A stretch of 64,000 nucleotides of DNA from an uncultured Oscillospiraceae bacterium (GCA_910587645.1 CAJUNA010000005.1:124001-188000); one strand, 5' to 3'. Numbered from the stretch's first letter, positions 25,469 to 33,095 are shown. Notes: generated from the letters alone by a model not told the origin. Program-made: numbers and translations.

Positions 25469-26707
25469 TCACACAAAAATATCCTTGAAATCCCGTATAA
25501 ACTTTTTCCAATCCAGCACATCCAGCAGGTTCACGGTACGGATTTTCAGCGTCCGTGTCCTTCCGCCCAGACCGGCAAAGTGATAGTCGCCAACCATATC
25601 CTGGTTTTCCACATGGGGATACAGCAGAAACACCCTTCCAACGTTCTGGATGCTGGAAGAATAGGCATTCATTTGATAGGCGTCGGATTCCTTTGCAAAT
25701 CTTTTCGGGATCTTCCATTTTGTGTCAATAATATCCAGCTCTCCTGTGGCGGTCTTGATTGCGATATCGGGCCGCAGCCCCACGTACTTCCTGCCGTCCG
25801 TATCCCGGGCCAGCAGATAGTTCCCCCGCATCTGATAGGCTGTGTGACTGCCATAGACGATTTTTGCCACACGGTAGATAAATAACTCATACAACTCGTT
25901 CATATTGAACAGCATCATGCTGATAGCCGTGTTTCCTGCGCTCAAGGTGCTGAAAATATTCTTCAGGAAAAGCAGGCCGTACCGGTACGCTTCTGCCGCC
26001 CGGTGATTAGCTGAATGGAAAACGATGGGCCTGGCCAAGGCCTGCTCTTTGCTGATCAGGGAAATCCTGTCAAATGCGGGCAGCAAATATTTGATCCGCC
26101 GTTTATTCTGGCTGTCCCTGGTGAGGATGTCCATTTGATGCAGGCATACTTTCATAAACCGGTTCACATCATTGTCCGCCGTAAATTTGGAATAACTGCA
26201 CCAAAACTTAGCAGGATCCAACACATTCCTGGAGAACTGCTTGCCGAATAAGATTTTTCCCTTTACCCGGTTGATATTCTGGCTGACCGTCTGATAGGAA
26301 TGCTGGAGCCCTTCTTTCACATACGTTTCTAACACGCCCAGATAGGTGCCAATCAGCATTTCGATAAGGGAATCCTTACGCATCCAGGCCATCCCAGGCA
26401 TTTCACGGACGGCGGGAGCCTGATGGGAAACGGTAATCATCCGCATCAGCACGATCCTCAGGCTGTCCGTGGAAACATGGCCGTATAATTTAGGCAGTAT
26501 CTCGATATTTAGGCCTTTCAGGGAGATTGTCCCAACCCAATGCTGGGCGGTCAGCTTCTTATAGCCCCATTTGAATACCGGTTCATCCTCCATCACAATC
26601 CTTTGCAGGGCAAGGGCGTCCTCCAAGGTAACCGTGTGATTGCCAGCGTCCCGCTTAGCTCTTATATGGAGCTGGTCGTATTCCTTTAATACAATGGTTT
26701 CCATCAT
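25469..26707 (-). CDS. mcrC: McrC-like nuclease subunit of an McrBC restriction system
   Basis: 412 residues. The N-terminal domain (about 1-200) has the McrC pattern VGTISLKGLNIEILPKL and LLRMITVSH-like helices. The C-terminal nuclease core has YVGLRPDIAIKTATGELDIIDTKWK, giving a PD-(D/E)xK site with Asp314, Asp328 and Lys330. McrC cuts DNA when driven by the McrB motor. Its ATG overlaps the McrB stop codon by 4 bases, so the subunits are translationally coupled. It is the last gene of a four-gene minus-strand island. Confidence 0.93.
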   Translation of the reverse strand: MMETIVLKEYDQLHIRAKRDAGNHTVTLEDALALQRIVMEDEPVFKWGYKKLTAQHWVGTISLKGLNIEILPKLYGHVSTDSLRIVLMRMITVSHQAPAVREMPGMAWMRKDSLIEMLIGTYLGVLETYVKEGLQHSYQTVSQNINRVKGKILFGKQFSRNVLDPAKFWCSYSKFTADNDVNRFMKVCLHQMDILTRDSQNKRRIKYLLPAFDRISLISKEQALARPIVFHSANHRAAEAYRYGLLFLKNIFSTLSAGNTAISMMLFNMNELYELFIYRVAKIVYGSHTAYQMRGNYLLARDTDGRKYVGLRPDIAIKTATGELDIIDTKWKIPKRFAKESDAYQMNAYSSSIQNVGRVFLLYPHVENQDMVGDYHFAGLGGRTRTLKIRTVNLLDVLDWKKFIRDFKDIFV

Positions 26708-27966
26708 TCGTAAATCTGTTCAATAGACGCCTTCGTTATGTCCTCTGAGACAAAATAATGCTTCTTGTCATCAATCATATAGTCGCCTGTATACGGAAAA
26801 TAATCGTCAGCGCGAAGATCCCGGTGTTGGTAGATAGCGGTAGGCCGCAGGTCCCCGCTGGCATCCAGATCATTGAAAATGAGCTGGATCTTTTGCGTGT
26901 CATCGAAGAAGTACTCCTCCAACAGCGGCACCACGGACCGCCGTATGACGTTGGCGATATCCGCAACGGTTTTGCATCCGATGAACAGCGCATGTCCCAG
27001 AAGATGCTGGGAATCCAGCAAAATTTCGATCCTGGCATTTAAGGTTTCAAACAGGCGGATCAAGTCGATGCCGCCGATGTCGCGGGCATCGATCCCCTGC
27101 AAATTCAGCTCATTCTCAATAATGCCCGCGTCCGGAAGCATTGGCTGGAACTTAAAACGCCGCCTCAGGGCAATGTCGATCTGGTCAATAGACCGGTCAG
27201 CGGTATTCATGGTGCCGTAAACATTGATGTTTGGGGGCACGGAAAACTCTGTCTTGGAATACGGCAGGACGGCGGACAGCGCCCCCGCCTCGCCTGCCCG
27301 CTTGTCCACCTCCAGCAGGCTGATCAATTCGCCGAAGATTTCGGAAATATTGCCGCGATTGATCTCATCAATAAAAATAGCGTATTGCTTTTCGGGGTGC
27401 CTTTCCGCTTTACCGCACAGGGCTTTGAACACACCGTCTTTGGGAGAATAGTCAATACCTTTTGTGGCGGCAATATACTCGGGCCGGATGCCCTCGATAA
27501 AGCTTTCATAGGAATAGGACTGGTGGAATGTGACAAAATCATACCGTTTCCGTATTCCGGCGGCGCTCAGGAACTTCTGGAAAAAGTTAGACCTCGCCTG
27601 CTGTACCTTGACCAGATCCACATACCATTCCCGGGGATTCGGGGAAAAGAATACCCGGGGCAGCTCCCGTATGACGGCGGCAATAGGCGGAGGGTCGATA
27701 TTATGCTTATCCAATTCCGCGGCGGCATTGACCGGAACGCCCAAAAACAAGCTGTCGATCTTTTTCTGAATGTCTGCCGTCTGCATCTTCCCGTGGTTTT
27801 GAAGCAGGATGAGGGTAATCAATATCCATCCTTTTGATTCCATTGTGAACGCCGCCCGCAACTGGGCGTCATCAATCTCGTAATCAATGTAGTCGCTCAT
27901 GATGGATTGCAGCAGATATGTCTTTCCAGTCCCAGGAGGGCCGTAAAAAATAATATTTTCCGCCAT
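26704..27966 (-). CDS. mcrB: McrB-like AAA+ GTPase lacking the N-terminal DNA-recognition domain
   Basis: 420 residues. The AAA+ motor begins at the very N-terminus (MAENIIFYGPPGTGKTYLL, Walker A 9-16). Walker B IFIDEINRGNISEIFGEL starts at about 197 and the McrB signature MNTADRS is at 253-259, followed by the arginine motif IALRRRFKFQ. E. coli McrB carries a separate methylcytosine-binding domain ahead of the motor; here none exists. Instead there is an insertion of about 115 residues between Walker A and the YDFVTFHQSYSYESFIEGI motif, containing a winged-helix-like segment (GWILITLILLQNHGKMQTADIQKKI). Target choice may lie in this insert or in another gene of the island. It starts 6 bases after the upstream gene's stop. 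Confidence 0.93.
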   Translation of the reverse strand: MAENIIFYGPPGTGKTYLLQSIMSDYIDYEIDDAQLRAAFTMESKGWILITLILLQNHGKMQTADIQKKIDSLFLGVPVNAAAELDKHNIDPPPIAAVIRELPRVFFSPNPREWYVDLVKVQQARSNFFQKFLSAAGIRKRYDFVTFHQSYSYESFIEGIRPEYIAATKGIDYSPKDGVFKALCGKAERHPEKQYAIFIDEINRGNISEIFGELISLLEVDKRAGEAGALSAVLPYSKTEFSVPPNINVYGTMNTADRSIDQIDIALRRRFKFQPMLPDAGIIENELNLQGIDARDIGGIDLIRLFETLNARIEILLDSQHLLGHALFIGCKTVADIANVIRRSVVPLLEEYFFDDTQKIQLIFNDLDASGDLRPTAIYQHRDLRADDYFPYTGDYMIDDKKHYFVSEDITKASIEQIYE

Positions 27967-27972
27967 GGCAGC

Positions 27973-28725
27973 TTACCCCTTCAGGTATTTCAAGCCGGGC
28001 AAAAACGCGTCATCGTTTATAACGCTGGCACGATCATATTTTGCCATATAGACTTCGGAAAGCTTGCGCACCTTCGCTGGAGAAATATAACCGATATTTG
28101 CCATGTAGCATTCAACGTCTTTCACCCGAAGCTGCGGCCTTCTCGGTTTCCCACCCTCTACCCGGTCGCGGGCGGTATTGTAATTGACAAATAAGCCGTA
28201 GTTTGTCATTACCTCCGATAAAAAGCTCCCAATATCATTATTAGGGCAGTCCAATGATAAATAGCGGAACACCTGCTTGGCGGCGCTGACATCCGGGGTT
28301 CCCCTTCCGTCCATAGCGCCGATGATAAACGCCTTCTGGACCTCCCACGTTGAAAGAAGCAGCGCGTCCTTAAGGCCCGGGATTCCTTCCAGCAGATCTG
28401 TCAGGCCCGTTGACTCAAAAAAGGTGCTGAATCCTGGAAGCCGGTTCTTACCTGAATCCAAGGGCGTCCCGATAATATTGTCCCTCATCACGGTATACCC
28501 GTTGACCTTGTCGGATATTTGGCGGACAAAATCAAAATGCTCCGCAGTTTCAGCCTGGGTTGAATACTTGGGGTTATACCGGACAGGGGACGCCCAATAA
28601 AGCTTCCCGTTGCTTGCCACCTTTTCGTTTGCGGCATAGATTCCTCCAAGAAAATAGGCCGCTTCTACCGTTAAGTACTGTGTCCCTGTGTTGATTCCCG
28701 CGTTATATACCTGATAAGCCGGCAT
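27973..28725 (-). CDS. Restriction-island protein with possible LAGLIDADG-like repeats
   Basis: About 250 residues; no family recognised with certainty. Two segments, EAAYFLGGIYAANEK (about 23-37) and VQKAFIIGAMDGRGTPD (about 131-147), are spaced about 107 residues apart and look like the paired helix motifs of a two-repeat LAGLIDADG fold. In the second motif an Asp is kept (MDGRG), while the usual catalytic acid positions are changed, so activity is uncertain. The gene lies between a DNA methyltransferase and McrB on one strand, which suggests a nuclease or DNA-recognition role. The start ATG follows AAGGAAGG by 6 bases; a GTG two codons upstream overlaps the SD. Confidence 0.55.
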   Translation of the reverse strand: MPAYQVYNAGINTGTQYLTVEAAYFLGGIYAANEKVASNGKLYWASPVRYNPKYSTQAETAEHFDFVRQISDKVNGYTVMRDNIIGTPLDSGKNRLPGFSTFFESTGLTDLLEGIPGLKDALLLSTWEVQKAFIIGAMDGRGTPDVSAAKQVFRYLSLDCPNNDIGSFLSEVMTNYGLFVNYNTARDRVEGGKPRRPQLRVKDVECYMANIGYISPAKVRKLSEVYMAKYDRASVINDDAFLPGLKYLKG

Positions 28726-28743
28726 ATCCACCCTTCCTTTCTG

Positions 28744-28778
28744 TGCCGGCTGGAAGGGACGGTCCCTTCCAGCCGGCA
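28744..28778 (-). repeat. Long GC-rich hairpin between the methyltransferase and the restriction genes
   Basis: Perfect arms tgccggctggaaggga and tcccttccagccggca with a cgg loop, placed between the methyltransferase stop and the SD of the next gene. There is no T run, so it is not a typical terminator. It could block readthrough, stabilise RNA or hinder ribosomes near the next start, thereby separating methyltransferase from nuclease expression. Confidence 0.7.
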
Positions 28779-28788
28779 GCGATAAAAT

Positions 28789-29526
28789 TTATTCCGCAAA
28801 ACGATCGACACTGTTCAGCCTTTTTATGGAGTTCCTATAGTATTCTTCATTGATCTCTGAGCCGATAAACCTCCTTTTCTGCATCAACGCGGCCACCCCG
28901 GAGCTTCCGCTTCCTGAGAACGGGTCAAACACCACATCATTTTCGTTCGACAATACTTTTACAAAATGGGAGAGTAGTTGGACAGGCTTTTGCGTGGGAT
29001 GTTTTCCGAAGCTTTTTTCACCGGAGGGCGTGACGGAGGTCTCCAAAAAGTCGTGGAGCGCCTTGCCCTCGTTATTAAAAGTTCCCGTATGCGCTTTGTA
29101 CACAAAATAGATCCAGGCCTCTGTGGAATTGATGAAATGCAAATTCATATTCCGGGGCATAGGATTTTTTTTGTGCCAGATCCCAGTGGTTTTGTAATAA
29201 AACCCGTGTTTTTCGGCCAGCTTAATCATCGTTTCGACCTTGATAATCGACATAAACATGATGACGGCCCCCTGGGGTTTCACCACCCTGGCAAGGCCGC
29301 CGAACATCTGGTCCATGCCATCGACCCATTCCTCAAACCCCAGGTTGTCCCACCCGGCGGCTCCAAAAAAATTTTTGCGCATGGCTTTCAGGTTTGTCGC
29401 CCGGCTTTTCATGAACAGGCCCAGATTGTACGGGGGATCCGTCAAAACCAGGTCAACAGAATGATCCTCCATTTGCGCCATCGCTCGCAGGCAATCCATA
29501 TGATAGAGACAGTAGTTATTACCCAT
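28789..29526 (-). CDS. Beta-class DNA methyltransferase (N6-adenine or N4-cytosine)
   Basis: 245 residues. Motif IV LVLTDPPYNLGL (DPPY at 30-33) comes first and motif I VVFDPFSGSGSSGVAAL comes near the C-terminus, the permuted beta-class order. KHPTQKPVQLL (motif X region) and RRFIGSEINEEYY (motifs I-II) agree. DPPY indicates N6-adenine or N4-cytosine methylation. The start was set at the ATG 5 bases after GGAAG, about 90 bases inside a longer frame, because a strong promoter overlaps the longer frame's beginning. It probably provides the protecting activity for a type II-like system or marks DNA relevant to the McrBC genes. Confidence 0.92.
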   Translation of the reverse strand: MGNNYCLYHMDCLRAMAQMEDHSVDLVLTDPPYNLGLFMKSRATNLKAMRKNFFGAAGWDNLGFEEWVDGMDQMFGGLARVVKPQGAVIMFMSIIKVETMIKLAEKHGFYYKTTGIWHKKNPMPRNMNLHFINSTEAWIYFVYKAHTGTFNNEGKALHDFLETSVTPSGEKSFGKHPTQKPVQLLSHFVKVLSNENDVVFDPFSGSGSSGVAALMQKRRFIGSEINEEYYRNSIKRLNSVDRFAE

Positions 29527-29880
29527 GACATCTTCCGTTGTTGATTTATTCTGAACGATACGGCGCGCCGGGGCCGCCCCCACAGCTGCGCGTGCAGGCG
29601 GCTGCCGCATCATTTTTTTCATTATACTACAAAAAAGTGCCGTTATCAACTTGTTTTGTAAACAATAATAGGACGCTGTAATATAAATACGCCGCAGCGG
29701 GCAAAATTGCCCCAGGAGCCCCGGCGCGCTGCTGCCGGAATGTTTTTCCGCAGCCGCCCCACGCCTTTCCCCGCCGCCCCACCTTTTTGCGTTGGATCGC
29801 GTTTAGAAAACTCCCCCAACCCGCCGCCTGTTTTTGGGGTCAAAATTGTGGAAAAAAGTTAAGAAATTCCTGAATGGATA
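29527..29880. other. Intergenic region between the restriction island and rpsO
   Basis: No convincing gene is seen in this stretch. It holds the divergent promoters (minus strand near 29621-29649, plus strand at 29882-29910), a short palindrome gggcaa/ttgccc around 29698, and a C-rich segment without coding character. A short minus-strand frame here has no SD and a composition typical of a shadow. Confidence 0.6.
29621..29649 (-). promoter_or_regulatory. Promoter for the methyltransferase/restriction island
   Basis: Minus strand TTGATA (29644-29649) and TATAAT (29621-29626), spacer 17 bases; transcription would begin near 29614. A short symmetric element, ttgttt-tgt-aaacaa (29651-29665), abuts the -35 box and could be an operator. 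Confidence 0.75.
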
Positions 29881-29881
29881 C

Positions 29882-29910
29882 TTTACAATGGGAATTAGGT
29901 GTGCTATAGT
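29882..29910 (+). promoter_or_regulatory. Promoter for rpsO-pnp
   Basis: TTTACA (29882-29887), 17-base spacer, TATAGT (29905-29910) with an extended -10 TG. The leader from here to rpsO is about 100 bases and GC-rich, long enough for S15 autoregulation. Confidence 0.8.
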
Positions 29911-30012
29911 ATCAAAGAACACGGCAAAAACGCCGTTCCCTCGCTTCGACGGCGGCGGCACCTGCCCCGGCGCGGCCTGTGGAGAATATTTATGAAAGGT
30001 GATTTACCAGCC

Positions 30013-30279
30013 ATGATGCAGAAAGACCAAAAGACTTCCATTATCGAATCCAACCGCACCCATGAAAACGACACCGGATCCCCCGAGGTTCAGGTGGCGA
30101 TCCTCACCGAGCGCATTAACCAGCTCACCGAACATCTGAAGGTCCATGCCCACGACAACCACAGCCGCCGTGGCCTGTATAAGATGATCGGTAAGCGCCG
30201 CAGCCTGCTGGACTATCTGGCCCGGAAGGACATTGAGCGTTACCGCGCCCTTATCGCCAAGCTGGGGATCAGAAAGTAA
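30013..30279 (+). CDS. rpsO: 30S ribosomal protein S15
   Basis: About 88 residues, close to the usual 88-89. The signature THENDTGSPEVQVAILTERINQLTEHLK, then HDNHSRRGLYKMIGKRRSLLDYL and RYRALIAKLGIRK, identifies S15, which binds 16S rRNA helices 20-22 and nucleates the small-subunit platform. Three in-frame ATGs are possible. That at 29992 has GGAG 7 bases upstream and would add seven residues, while those at 30013/30016 give the family length. I chose 30013. It is followed by pnp, the classic rpsO-pnp order. Confidence 0.97.
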   Translation: MMQKDQKTSIIESNRTHENDTGSPEVQVAILTERINQLTEHLKVHAHDNHSRRGLYKMIGKRRSLLDYLARKDIERYRALIAKLGIRK

Positions 30280-30286
30280 GCGCAAT

Positions 30287-30318
30287 CGCGGGGGGAAGGG
30301 CCAAAGCTTCTCCCCGCG
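30287..30318 (+). terminator. Partial terminator/attenuator after rpsO
   Basis: Arms around cgcggggggaag and cttctccccgcg with a pyrimidine-rich tail (tttccttccctc). It lies 8 bases after the rpsO stop and may end part of the transcripts before pnp. Confidence 0.6.
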
Positions 30319-30342
30319 TTTCCTTCCCTCGGTTGTCCGCTA

Positions 30343-30396
30343 TTTTAGCAGTTGCTCTTGAATCTGAAGGTTCGGATTTGAGAGCAAGTGCTAAAA
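30343..30396 (+). promoter_or_regulatory. Long rpsO-pnp intercistronic stem-loop (candidate RNase III processing site)
   Basis: A near-perfect stem of about 22 base pairs joins ttttagcagttgctct (from 30343) with agagcaagtgctaaaa (to 30396), with a small loop near 30365-30373. There is no T run directly after it. In E. coli a comparable stem ahead of pnp is cleaved by RNase III and mediates PNPase autoregulation; the same role is proposed here by analogy. Confidence 0.6.
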
Positions 30397-30449
30397 AGCG
30401 GCTCCCGGTTTCACGCAAGATTACGTTTAATTAAAATAAGGAGTACGCT

Positions 30450-32600
30450 ATGTCTACCATCATTACCAAAAAGCAGTTCCCTAACTACCGCAAGTATACC
30501 ATGGATTTGGCGGGCCGTCCCCTGACCCTGGAGACCGGCAAGCTGGCCGAGCTGGCCAACGCCGCCGTGCTGGTAACCTACGGCGAGACCACCGTACTGG
30601 TGACCGCCACTGCCGCCGCCCGGCCTCGGGACGGCATCGACTTCTTCCCCCTGAGCGTGGATTTTGAGGAAAAAATGTATGCCGTAGGCCGTATTCCCGG
30701 CTCCTTCATGCGCCGGGAGGGCCGCCCTGGCGAAAAGGGCATCCTCACCAGCCGGGTCATCGACCGGCCAATCCGCCCCCTGTTCCCCGGCGACTTCCGC
30801 AACGATGTGGCCATTATGGCTACCGTTATGAGCGTGGACCACGACTGCTCCCCCGAGATCGCCGCGCTGATCGGCACCTCCGCCGCCCTGGCGGTTTCCG
30901 ACATCCCCTGGAACGGGCCCGTGGGCGCGGTGAAGGTAGGATATGTGGACGGCAAGCTGGTGGTGAATCCCACCCAGGAGCAGGCGGATGCTTCTGATTT
31001 GGATGTGACCGTGGTCTCTACCGGCAAAAAAGTGGTCATGATCGAGGCTGGGGCCAATGAAATTCCCAACGATACCATGTTCGAAGCTATCCAGATGGCC
31101 CATGCCGAGAACCAGAAGCAGGTCGCCCTCATCAACCAGATGGTGGCGGAAATCGGTAAGGAGAAGTTCGACTATCCCCACGCCGACTTTAACCAGGAGC
31201 TGTTCGATGATATCGTCGCCAATTATATGGACGAAGCGAAAGCCGCTATGGACACCGATGACAAGAACGTCCGGGAAACCCGCTGGAACGCTATGATCGG
31301 CTCCTGGCTGGAGAAATACCAGGAGACCTACCCCGACATGGAAAAGTATCTGGAGGAGTTCACCTACAAGTTCCAGAAGAAGATTGTCAAGGCCTGGCTC
31401 CTGGAGGGCCACCGCGTGGACGGGCGGCAGAAGAACGAAATCCGTCCCCTGGGGGCCGAGGTAAGCGTACTGCCCCGTGTCCACGGCTCCGGCCTGTTCA
31501 CCCGCGGCCAGACCCAGGTGCTTTCCATCTGCACCCTGGACACCCTCTCCGCCGCCCAAAAGCTGGATACCATTTGGCCGGAGGAAACCAAGCGGTATAT
31601 GCACCACTACAACTTCCCCGGTTACTCCGTAGGCGAAGCCAAGCCTTCCCGCAGCCCCGGCCGGCGTGAGATCGGCCATGGCGCGCTGGCGGAGCGGGCG
31701 CTGCTGCCTGTACTGCCCAGCGAGGAGGAGTTCCCCTATGCTATCCGCGTGGTCAGCGAAGTGGTTTCCTCCAACGGCTCCACCTCCCAAGGCTCTATCT
31801 GCGGCTCCACGCTGGCATTGATGGATGCGGGTGTGCCTATCAAGGCGCCTGTGGCGGGCATCTCCTGCGGTTTGATCCAGGACGATGATGGATCCTTCAC
31901 CACCTTCATCGACATCCAGGGCGTGGAGGACTTCCATGGTGAGATGGACTTCAAGGTGGGAGGCACCAAGAAGGGGATCACCGCCATCCAGATGGACCTG
32001 AAGAATGACGGCCTGACCATGGAGATCATCAAGAACGCCCTGGATATCACCTATGACGCCCGGTGCGAGATTCTCGACCAGATCATGCTGCCCTGCATCG
32101 CCGCGCCCCGGCCTGAGGTGAGCAAGTGGGCGCCCAAGATGATCACCATGCACATTGACCCCGACAACATCCGCGATGTGATTGGCAAGGGTGGTTCTGT
32201 GATCCAGAAGATCGTGGCCGACACCGGCGCCAAAATCGACATTGACGATGACGGCACCATCCGGATTGCGTCTCCCAATGCCGAGTCCGCCGAGGCGGCC
32301 AAGCATGCCATTGACCAAATTGTGTTTGTGCCGGAGGTAGGCGCCTTGTACTATGGCCGGGTAGTCCGCCTGATGCAGTTCGGCGCGTTTGTGGAGCTGG
32401 CTCCCGGGAAAGACGGGCTGGTGCATATCTCCAAGCTGGCAAACCACCGGGTAGAGAAGGTGGAAGATGTGTGCAAGATTGGCGACATGATGTGGGTCAA
32501 GGTCACAGAGATTGATGAAAAGGGACGGGTCAATCTGTCCCACAAGGACGCCCTGCGGGAAATTGAGGAGAAAAAGGCCCGGGGCGAGATTGTGAAGTAA
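30450..32600 (+). CDS. pnp: Polynucleotide phosphorylase
   Basis: 716 residues, the normal length. Two RNase PH domains (about 10-215 and 325-550), separated by the helical linker, are followed by a KH domain (PDNIRDVIGKGGSVIQKI, about 570) and an S1 domain (ALYYGRVVRLMQFGAFVELAPGKDGLVHISKLA, about 630-700). Motifs GRREIGHGALAERAL and SNGSTSQGSICGSTLALMDAG are the catalytic-core signatures. The enzyme degrades RNA 3' to 5' using phosphate and is part of the RNA degradosome. SD AAGGAG precedes the ATG. It is transcribed with rpsO and followed by a perfect terminator. Confidence 0.99.
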   Translation: MSTIITKKQFPNYRKYTMDLAGRPLTLETGKLAELANAAVLVTYGETTVLVTATAAARPRDGIDFFPLSVDFEEKMYAVGRIPGSFMRREGRPGEKGILTSRVIDRPIRPLFPGDFRNDVAIMATVMSVDHDCSPEIAALIGTSAALAVSDIPWNGPVGAVKVGYVDGKLVVNPTQEQADASDLDVTVVSTGKKVVMIEAGANEIPNDTMFEAIQMAHAENQKQVALINQMVAEIGKEKFDYPHADFNQELFDDIVANYMDEAKAAMDTDDKNVRETRWNAMIGSWLEKYQETYPDMEKYLEEFTYKFQKKIVKAWLLEGHRVDGRQKNEIRPLGAEVSVLPRVHGSGLFTRGQTQVLSICTLDTLSAAQKLDTIWPEETKRYMHHYNFPGYSVGEAKPSRSPGRREIGHGALAERALLPVLPSEEEFPYAIRVVSEVVSSNGSTSQGSICGSTLALMDAGVPIKAPVAGISCGLIQDDDGSFTTFIDIQGVEDFHGEMDFKVGGTKKGITAIQMDLKNDGLTMEIIKNALDITYDARCEILDQIMLPCIAAPRPEVSKWAPKMITMHIDPDNIRDVIGKGGSVIQKIVADTGAKIDIDDDGTIRIASPNAESAEAAKHAIDQIVFVPEVGALYYGRVVRLMQFGAFVELAPGKDGLVHISKLANHRVEKVEDVCKIGDMMWVKVTEIDEKGRVNLSHKDALREIEEKKARGEIVK

Positions 32601-32620
32601 TTTATACTTGATGATGTAAA

Positions 32621-32668
32621 TATGAGGGAGAATTGGCAATGCCAATTCTCCCTCATATATTTTTATTT
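32621..32668 (+). terminator. Terminator after pnp
   Basis: Perfect 17-base arms tatgagggagaattggc (32621-32637) and gccaattctccctcata (32641-32657), 3-base loop, then tatttttattt. Confidence 0.95.
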
Positions 32669-32779
32669 GTGGATATAGTACGTGCTCTGGAACTGCTGCG
32701 GCAGGCAGGGCATCCGTTCGGCCTGCTCAAACAAAACCTATCGCCTGACATTCTGATTTCTGCCATGACGCAAACGTAA
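32669..32779 (+). pseudogene. Possible 36-codon gene remnant
   Basis: A GTG-to-TAA frame encodes a helical, coding-like peptide (VDIVRALELLRQAGHPFGLL, ending SPDILISAMTQT). It has no SD and starts inside the tail of the pnp terminator, so it is unlikely to be expressed. It may be a remnant of a lost gene at this junction. The parent family is not recognised. Confidence 0.2.
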
Positions 32780-32826
32780 TTATCCATCCAGCAAACCGGG
32801 GAAGTGATGAAGGGGATTAACGTCTC

Positions 32827-32997
32827 TTACGGCTCATCTTCCATATTGGAAAGCGCGTAGACAATCATCTGGTTGATCAGTTCATTCCGGCTGATACCAA
32901 CAGCGGCGGCTTTTTCGTCTACTTCTTTCAGCAGGTCAATCGAAATCCTCATGGAAATGACTTCCTTCTCCGGTTTGCGAGCTACAAATTTCGGCAT
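32827..32997 (-). CDS. Small ribbon-helix-helix (Arc/CopG-type) regulator
   Basis: A 56-residue protein: a basic start MPKFVARKPEK, a beta strand EVISMRISI, then helix A LLKEVDEKAAAVG and helix B SRNELINQMIVYALSNMED. This is the RHH fold, with the strand contacting the DNA major groove as a dimer. AAAGGGCGG supplies an SD before the ATG. RHH proteins of this size act as autoregulators, plasmid-type or antitoxin repressors. No toxin gene adjoins it. It is divergent from the polysaccharide-like operon, and a 43-base near-perfect palindrome lies 56 bases upstream of its start, so it may regulate both itself and that operon (inference). Confidence 0.8.
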   Translation of the reverse strand: MPKFVARKPEKEVISMRISIDLLKEVDEKAAAVGISRNELINQMIVYALSNMEDEP

Positions 32998-33052
32998 TTA
33001 TACCACCGCCCTTTCTCTTGCACATTGTATTCTTTTGTGCTATGATATAAAA

Positions 33053-33095
33053 TATTCCTAATATGATATCTATTTTAGATATTATATTAGGAATA
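33053..33095. promoter_or_regulatory. 43-base near-perfect palindrome upstream of the RHH gene (candidate operator or bidirectional terminator)
   Basis: AT-rich arms of 20 bases, tattcctaatatgatatcta (33053-33072) and tagatattatattaggaata (33076-33095), match with one mismatch around a ttt centre. Within each arm there are shorter symmetric motifs. The location between the RHH gene and the divergent operon fits an RHH operator. Confidence 0.6.

Noticed and set aside
29646..29843. A 65-codon minus-strand frame upstream of the methyltransferase
   Set aside because: No SD, composition of a shadow, and it ends at the methyltransferase promoter.
30411..32645. A 744-codon open frame on the minus strand covering pnp
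   Set aside because: It is the antisense shadow of a well-identified gene; GC-rich codon use creates long open antisense frames. No SD and no recognisable domain.
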